A stretch of DNA of 9,757 nt from an uncultured Clostridium sp. (GTDB taxonomy: Bacteria; Bacillota; Clostridia; Lachnospirales; Lachnospiraceae): positions 1 through 9,757 of the forward strand of contig CALELW010000152.1 in the NCBI GenBank assembly GCA_937902905.1, written 5' to 3'. This document shows positions 6,007-9,757 of this stretch, piece after piece. Below the pieces are notes generated by a model. That model saw only the letters and a program-made list of their open reading frames with translations. It was not told the origin of the DNA and searched no databases. Every line of letters begins with the position of its first letter. Within the stretch, counting starts at the first letter, position 1. Made by a program: the position numbers and the translations under genes.

Positions 6007-6384
6007 ATGAGAAAAAATAGTGTAAAAAATATTCGTATTAACAGCGAAGTACAGCGTGAAATGAGCCAGATTATCCGCGAAGACATTAAGGATCCGAGAA
6101 TTCATCCGATGACTTCAGTGATGGCTGCGGAAGTAACGCCGGATTTAAAATTTGCTAAAATTTATGTGAGCGTTCTCGGCGATGATGAGGCGAAGGAAAA
6201 GACGATGGAGGGACTCAAAAAGAGTGCCGCTTACGCCAGACATCAATTGGCACACCGTATGAATCTCAGGAATACACCGGAATTAACATTTATTCTGGAT
6301 ACTTCCATTGAGTATGGCGTGGAGATGTCGAAGAAAATCCGCGAGTTGAATCACCGTGATGAGGACGGGGGTGACAGCGAATGA
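6007..6384 (+). CDS. rbfA: 30S ribosome-binding factor RbfA
   Basis: RbfA binds the 30S subunit near the 5' helix of 16S rRNA and supports late 30S maturation and cold adaptation. The 125-residue protein has a single type II KH fold. INSEVQREMSQIIREDIKDPRI (11-32, helix 1 and turn) is followed by VTPDLKFAKIYVSVLGDD (43-60). Then come the ARHQLAHRMNLRNTPELTF segment (77-95) and the closing DTSIEYG (98-104), which matches the family's D-S-x-E/x-G ending. ATG 6007 follows GGAGA (5996-6000) by 6 nt. It lies 27 bp after infB; the small ylxP gene found between infB and rbfA in B. subtilis is absent. Its stop overlaps the nrnA start as ATGA (6381-6384), implying translational coupling. Confidence 0.96.
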   Translation: MRKNSVKNIRINSEVQREMSQIIREDIKDPRIHPMTSVMAAEVTPDLKFAKIYVSVLGDDEAKEKTMEGLKKSAAYARHQLAHRMNLRNTPELTFILDTSIEYGVEMSKKIRELNHRDEDGGDSE

Positions 6385-7316
6385 GTCAATTGCTGTCAGC
6401 AATAGAAAAAGCAGAAACGATTGCCATTGGCGGGCATGTGCGCCCGGATGGCGATTGCATCGGGTCCTGTATGGGATTATTCCGGTACATAAAAAAGAAT
6501 TATCCGGACAAACAGGTCTGTGTTTATGTGGAAGAGATACCGGATGCTTTTGATTACCTAAAGGAAGAAGATGCTTTCTATGAAAAGCCTTCCTACGACT
6601 TGTTTATTTCCCTTGACTGCGGAGATGAGGAGCGTCTTGGTGATGCACAAAAGGTGATGGAAAAAGCGCCGTATGTGTTAAATATTGATCATCACATTAC
6701 AAATACAAAGTTTGGCAATGAAAATGTTGTAAAAGAAGCAAGTTCAACCTGTGAGATTTTGTATGGTTTGATGGAGGAAGAAAAGTTAGATGCCGGCATT
6801 GCCAGTGCACTATATACCGGAATCGTCCATGATACCGGTGTGTTTAAACATTCAAACACAACAAAAGAGACTATGGAAATCGCCGGAAAGTTAATTGCTT
6901 TTGGAATCCCGTTTGGTAAGATTATCGATGATAGTTTTTACCGGAAAACGTATAAACAGCTTCAGATTATGGGACGCTGTCTGATGGAAAGTGTCCGCAT
7001 TATGGATGGACGCTGTCTGTTTTCCGTTGTGCGTCAGAATGTGATGAAATTGTATGAGGCAAAGCCATCGGATTTGGATGGAATTATTGATGAGATGCGA
7101 ACAACAGAGGGCGTCGAGGTGGCGATTTTACTCGATGAGAGAGAACCGGGCGAGTTTAAGGTAAGCATGCGCTCGAATGAGATTGTCGATGTCAGTGTTA
7201 TCGCCCGCTATTTTGGCGGCGGCGGCCACGTAAGAGCGGCAGGCTGTGCCATTAAAGGTTCTGCATTTGATGTAATCAATAATTTGACCGGTCATATTGA
7301 AAAGCAGTTGGGGTAA
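6381..7316 (+). CDS. nrnA: DHH/DHHA1 phosphoesterase, NrnA-type oligoribonuclease / pAp phosphatase
   Basis: Manganese-dependent DHH-family enzyme. NrnA homologues degrade 2-5-nt nanoRNAs and dephosphorylate 3'-phosphoadenosine 5'-phosphate. The 311-residue protein has the expected two domains. In the DHH domain the metal ligands are visible: GGHVRPDGDCIGS (17-29, with His19, Asp23, Asp25), SLDCGD (77-82, Asp79), NIDHH (101-105) and GIVHDTGVF (147-155, Asp151). The DHHA1 domain ends with GGGGHVRAAG (279-288), the substrate-binding glycine-rich motif. All key residues are intact. The start overlaps the rbfA stop by 4 bp, and truB begins 6 bp after its stop. A DHH gene between rbfA and truB is a usual clostridial arrangement. 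RecJ-type exonucleases are much larger, so they are excluded; a cyclic dinucleotide role (GdpP) is excluded because its PAS and GGDEF domains are absent. The exact in vivo substrate is inferred. Confidence 0.92.
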   Translation: MSQLLSAIEKAETIAIGGHVRPDGDCIGSCMGLFRYIKKNYPDKQVCVYVEEIPDAFDYLKEEDAFYEKPSYDLFISLDCGDEERLGDAQKVMEKAPYVLNIDHHITNTKFGNENVVKEASSTCEILYGLMEEEKLDAGIASALYTGIVHDTGVFKHSNTTKETMEIAGKLIAFGIPFGKIIDDSFYRKTYKQLQIMGRCLMESVRIMDGRCLFSVVRQNVMKLYEAKPSDLDGIIDEMRTTEGVEVAILLDEREPGEFKVSMRSNEIVDVSVIARYFGGGGHVRAAGCAIKGSAFDVINNLTGHIEKQLG

Positions 7317-7322
7317 TCAAAC

Positions 7323-8216
7323 ATGAATGGAATTATTAATGTATATAAAGAGCGTTGTTTTACCTCTCACGATGTGGTGGCGAAACTGCGCGGCATTCTT
7401 CATATGAAAAAAATAGGGCATACCGGAACGCTCGACCCTGATGCGACCGGTGTGCTTCCTGTATGCATAGGGAAGGCAACGAAAGTCTGCGGACTTCTCA
7501 CAGACAAAGATAAGACATACCGTGCAGTTGTAAAACTAGGTGTCACGACAAATACTGAGGATATGACAGGAGAAATTCTTGCAAAACACCCGGTGTCGGT
7601 TACGAAAGAGCAGATTGAAACGGCAGTTTCTAAGTTTGTGGGTGAAATTGAGCAGATTCCGCCGATGTATTCTGCCATAAAAATAAATGGCAAAAAACTT
7701 TATGAACTGGCAAGACAGGGAAAAGAAGTTGAGCGGAAACCACGTAAAGTGACGATTTACGAAATTAAAGTGTTGTCGATTGATTTTTCGGAAGATGAAT
7801 TTACGATGGAAGTAAGCTGTTCTAAAGGAACGTATATCCGTACACTCTGCAAAGATATGGGGGAACTTCTTGGATGTGGTGCGGCGATGAAAACTCTTGT
7901 GCGCACACGTGTTTCCGAGTTTTTTTTAGAGCAGGCACTTACATTAGGACAGATAGAGCAGGCAGTAAAAGAGGGAAAGATACAGGATTATCTGATTCCG
8001 ATTGATGCCATGTTTTCGGATTTAAAAGACTGTGTGGTATCGGATGAAGCACTGCGCCTTTTACTCAACGGAAACTGCATTGCTAAAATGGATACTTCAT
8101 ACCAGATGCCAAAAGACAAAGAACGGGTGAGAATGTATTCCATGGAGAATGAATTTTATGCGATTTACGAATACCGCCAGAGGGAGGATAAGTATTTCGT
8201 GGTGAAGATGTTTTAG
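7323..8216 (+). CDS. truB: tRNA pseudouridine(55) synthase TruB
   Basis: Converts uridine 55 in the T-loop of tRNAs to pseudouridine. The 297-residue protein has the catalytic motif GHTGTLDPDATGVLPVCIGK (32-51), with the nucleophilic Asp38 by comparison with E. coli TruB Asp48. The upstream motif is NVYKERCFTSHDVV (6-19), where many TruB proteins read NKPxGxTSxDVV, so it is somewhat divergent. QIPPMYSAIKINGKKLYELA lies at about 112-131, and the conserved CSKGTYIRTLCKDMGE at about 165-180. The C-terminal part is a PUA-like tail. ATG 7323 lies 6 bp after the nrnA stop, with only a weak GGGG site inside nrnA, so translation probably depends on coupling. A run of eight T's occurs at 7920-7927 inside the reading frame without breaking it. 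Confidence 0.96.
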   Translation: MNGIINVYKERCFTSHDVVAKLRGILHMKKIGHTGTLDPDATGVLPVCIGKATKVCGLLTDKDKTYRAVVKLGVTTNTEDMTGEILAKHPVSVTKEQIETAVSKFVGEIEQIPPMYSAIKINGKKLYELARQGKEVERKPRKVTIYEIKVLSIDFSEDEFTMEVSCSKGTYIRTLCKDMGELLGCGAAMKTLVRTRVSEFFLEQALTLGQIEQAVKEGKIQDYLIPIDAMFSDLKDCVVSDEALRLLLNGNCIAKMDTSYQMPKDKERVRMYSMENEFYAIYEYRQREDKYFVVKMF

Positions 8217-8232
8217 AATTGAGGAATGACGT

Positions 8233-9150
8233 ATGAAAATAATACGAAATTTAGAGTTTCAGGGAAAACAGACAGCGGTTTGTATCGGCAAATTTGACGG
8301 GATTCATAAAGGGCACCGTCTGCTGATTGAACAGGCCCAAAAAGAAAACAAGCCGATTGTTATGATTTCGTTTTCCGTGGATGAAGCGAAGGTTTTGTAT
8401 ACGCCTTATGAAAAAGAAAAATTAGCAGAATATTTAGGAATCGACTGTTTGCTTGAGATTCCTCTGACGAAGGAATTTTGCAGCCAGACGCCGGAGGAGT
8501 TTGCAAAAAAATTATTGTGTGATACCTGCGATGCCGCATCGGTTATCGTTGGCAGTGATTTTCGGTTTGGTGCAGGCAGAAGCGGTGATACGAAGACACT
8601 GCAGCAGTTAGGAGAAAAACTAGGTTTTTCGGTAACGGTTCTTTCTAAACTGGAATTAGGCGGTGAGGTCGTGAGTAGTACTAGAATCCGCTCACTGATT
8701 GCAAAGGGTGAGATGGAACAGGCAAATGAACTTTTGGGAACACCTTATTTTCTCACCGGTGTAGTACAAAAGGGAAATCAACTGGGACGGACGATGGAAA
8801 CACCAACGGCAAATATATATCCGGATGCTCATAAAGTGCTGCCACCATATGGTGTGTATGCAGTTTTTGTTGATGTAGAAGGAAAAAGGTATAAAGGAAT
8901 TTGTAATCTTGGAGTAAAGCCGACCATCCCCGGTGAGAATGAAGTCGGCTTTGAAGTGTGGCTGTTTGATTTCTCCGGTGATTTATATGACAAAGAATTA
9001 ACAGCATACTTTGTTTCGTTTTTGCGGGAAGAGAGAAAGTTTGCCTCTCTTACGCAATTAAAAGAACAGATTACAAGAGATACGGTTTTGGCGAAGCAAA
9101 TACTTTCTCAGAAAGAGAGCGAATGGCATCCGGAATCGTTTCTTCACTGA
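8233..9150 (+). CDS. ribF: Bifunctional riboflavin kinase / FAD synthetase RibF
   Basis: Makes FMN from riboflavin and ATP, then FAD from FMN and ATP. The 305-residue protein has both modules. The N-terminal nucleotidyltransferase (FAD synthetase) has GKFDGIHKGH (19-28, the HxGH-type motif), VIVGSDFRFG (104-113) and SSTRIRSLI (148-156). The C-terminal flavokinase has GVVQKGNQLGRTMETPTANI (176-195, with the PTAN motif), GICNLGVKPTI (222-232) and FEVWLFDFSGDLY (240-252). ATG 8233 follows GAGGA (8221-8225) by 7 nt, 16 bp after truB. The C-terminal helix (about 270-288) is normal for the family, but the last 15-17 residues run into the antisense of the neighbouring aminotransferase gene. rpsO, which often follows ribF in Firmicutes, is not next to it here. 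Confidence 0.96.
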   Translation: MKIIRNLEFQGKQTAVCIGKFDGIHKGHRLLIEQAQKENKPIVMISFSVDEAKVLYTPYEKEKLAEYLGIDCLLEIPLTKEFCSQTPEEFAKKLLCDTCDAASVIVGSDFRFGAGRSGDTKTLQQLGEKLGFSVTVLSKLELGGEVVSSTRIRSLIAKGEMEQANELLGTPYFLTGVVQKGNQLGRTMETPTANIYPDAHKVLPPYGVYAVFVDVEGKRYKGICNLGVKPTIPGENEVGFEVWLFDFSGDLYDKELTAYFVSFLREERKFASLTQLKEQITRDTVLAKQILSQKESEWHPESFLH

Positions 9151-9757
9151 GGTTTGCAAAACCGAGAAGAAAAGTTGGAAGATAGTAAGGAGGAAGATTC
9201 TGGTAATATCCCTTTAATGATTTTAACGGCATACCAAGTGTTTCTGCTCTGCGTAATATTTCTTCTTCAGTCTGTGGTCCCAAATAACGGATAAGCACAT
9301 ATAACCCGGCATTGTCACCGGATATTTCAAGAATTTTTTCAGGGAAATACTTCTGCAGTTGTTCCATCATGCAGTCGTGTTTCCCTTTGTATATTTTTCT
9401 CATGCGGTTTAAGTGTTTTTCAAAGTATCCCTGTTTAATAAAATCGGTTAAAATTGCCTGCTCAATACGTGAAACCGGGCAGGAGTAATTGTCAATCAGA
9501 CGTTCAAAACGTGGCAGCAATGCCATCGGCAACACCATGTAACCAGTTCTTATAGCAGGTGAAATGGCTTTGGAAAATGTTCCGATATAGATGACCTTTC
9601 CTGCTTTGTCTAAACTTTGCAGCGCGGGAATCGGTTTTCCTTTATAGCGGAATTCGCTGTCGTGGTCATCCTCCAAAATATAGCGGTTTTCCTTCTTTTC
9701 TGCCCAGTGCAGAAGCTTTTGTCTATTAGAAACCGGCATAACACTGCCGAGCGGAAA
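9071..9757 (-). CDS. MocR/GabR-type PLP-dependent aminotransferase-like transcriptional regulator, C-terminal half (5' part beyond window)
   Basis: Fold-type I aminotransferase domain as found in MocR-family regulators, in which a GntR-type winged helix is fused to an aminotransferase-like effector domain. The visible 228 residues begin in the middle of the domain: FPLGSVMPVSNRQ (9757 downward) is the MocR pattern HQ-FPLGxxMPxSRR, so the ATG at 9737-9739 is internal. YILEDDHDSEFRY contains the PLP-ring-contact region, and YIGTFSKAISPAIRTGYM holds the Schiff-base Lys (near base 9570) and the downstream Arg matching GabR Arg319. HLNRMRKIYKGKHD and LLGFANLSEETIPDAI are the usual C-terminal motifs. 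The position of GabR Tyr281 is His here. The DNA-binding domain would lie outside the window, so a plain aminotransferase cannot be strictly excluded, but the motifs favour MocR. It is convergent to ribF and overlaps it by 80 bp. Confidence 0.88.
   Translation of the reverse strand, partial: FPLGSVMPVSNRQKLLHWAEKKENRYILEDDHDSEFRYKGKPIPALQSLDKAGKVIYIGTFSKAISPAIRTGYMVLPMALLPRFERLIDNYSCPVSRIEQAILTDFIKQGYFEKHLNRMRKIYKGKHDCMMEQLQKYFPEKILEISGDNAGLYVLIRYLGPQTEEEILRRAETLGMPLKSLKGYYQNLPPYYLPTFLLGFANLSEETIPDAIRSLSEKVFASPKPYLL

Noticed and set aside
7920..7927. Run of eight T's in truB as a terminator or frameshift site
   Set aside because: No GC-rich stem precedes it, it lies inside a conserved reading frame that continues normally, and Phe-Phe-Leu is acceptable there.
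9071..9739. Treating ATG 9737-9739 as the true start of the minus-strand gene
   Set aside because: The frame stays open to the window edge and the six codons before it (FPLGSV) match the conserved MocR pattern, so this Met is internal.
1..9757. A hidden novel system such as a defence locus, phage remnant, retron or mobile element
   Set aside because: Almost every base is accounted for by recognised housekeeping genes with intact motifs; no transposase, integrase, terminal repeats, reverse transcriptase or long non-coding stretch was found.

Overview
The window is a low-to-mid-GC Firmicutes chromosome segment. It most likely comes from an anaerobic, plant-fibre-degrading member of the Lachnospiraceae (Roseburia/Agathobacter/Butyrivibrio-like). 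The basis is the GH10 xylanase, the clostridial order of the translation operon with an nrnA-type DHH gene between rbfA and truB, the strong GGAGG ribosome binding sites, and protein motifs typical of that family. The family assignment is inference; no 16S or other marker is present.

Layout: (1) bases 1-963 hold the 3' part of a GH10 endo-1,4-beta-xylanase gene cut by the window edge. (2) Bases 964-1112 are intergenic and hold a candidate extended -10 promoter, a perfect 10-bp stem hairpin followed by a short T-rich run, and a second small hairpin just before the rimP ribosome binding site. (3) Bases 1113-9150 are one tightly packed plus-strand operon: rimP, nusA, rnpM (ylxR), ylxQ, infB, rbfA, nrnA, truB, ribF. 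Gaps range from 50 bp down to overlaps of 4, 14 and 23 bp, and no internal terminator is visible. (4) Bases 9071-9757 hold, on the minus strand, the C-terminal half of a MocR/GabR-type PLP-dependent aminotransferase-like regulator. It is cut by the right edge and overlaps the 3' end of ribF tail-to-tail by 80 bp.

How the genes work together: RimP and RbfA mature the 30S subunit, IF2 starts translation on it, and NusA controls transcription pausing, termination and antitermination. RnpM and YlxQ are small RNA-binding proteins (RnpM modulates RNase P). NrnA finishes RNA decay by degrading nanoRNAs and pAp, TruB makes tRNA pseudouridine 55, and RibF makes FMN and FAD. The operon is thus a classic information-processing cluster. 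NusA autoregulation through a leader attenuator is plausible but not shown by the sequence alone.

I see no mobile element, CRISPR array, tRNA or rRNA, and no previously undescribed system. The region is mostly ordinary housekeeping. The points worth a second look are the rimP leader hairpin, the hairpin spanning the nusA stop codon, the expanded low-complexity arm of IF2, the convergent ribF/aminotransferase overlap, and a Tyr-to-His change at the PLP-contact motif of the MocR protein.
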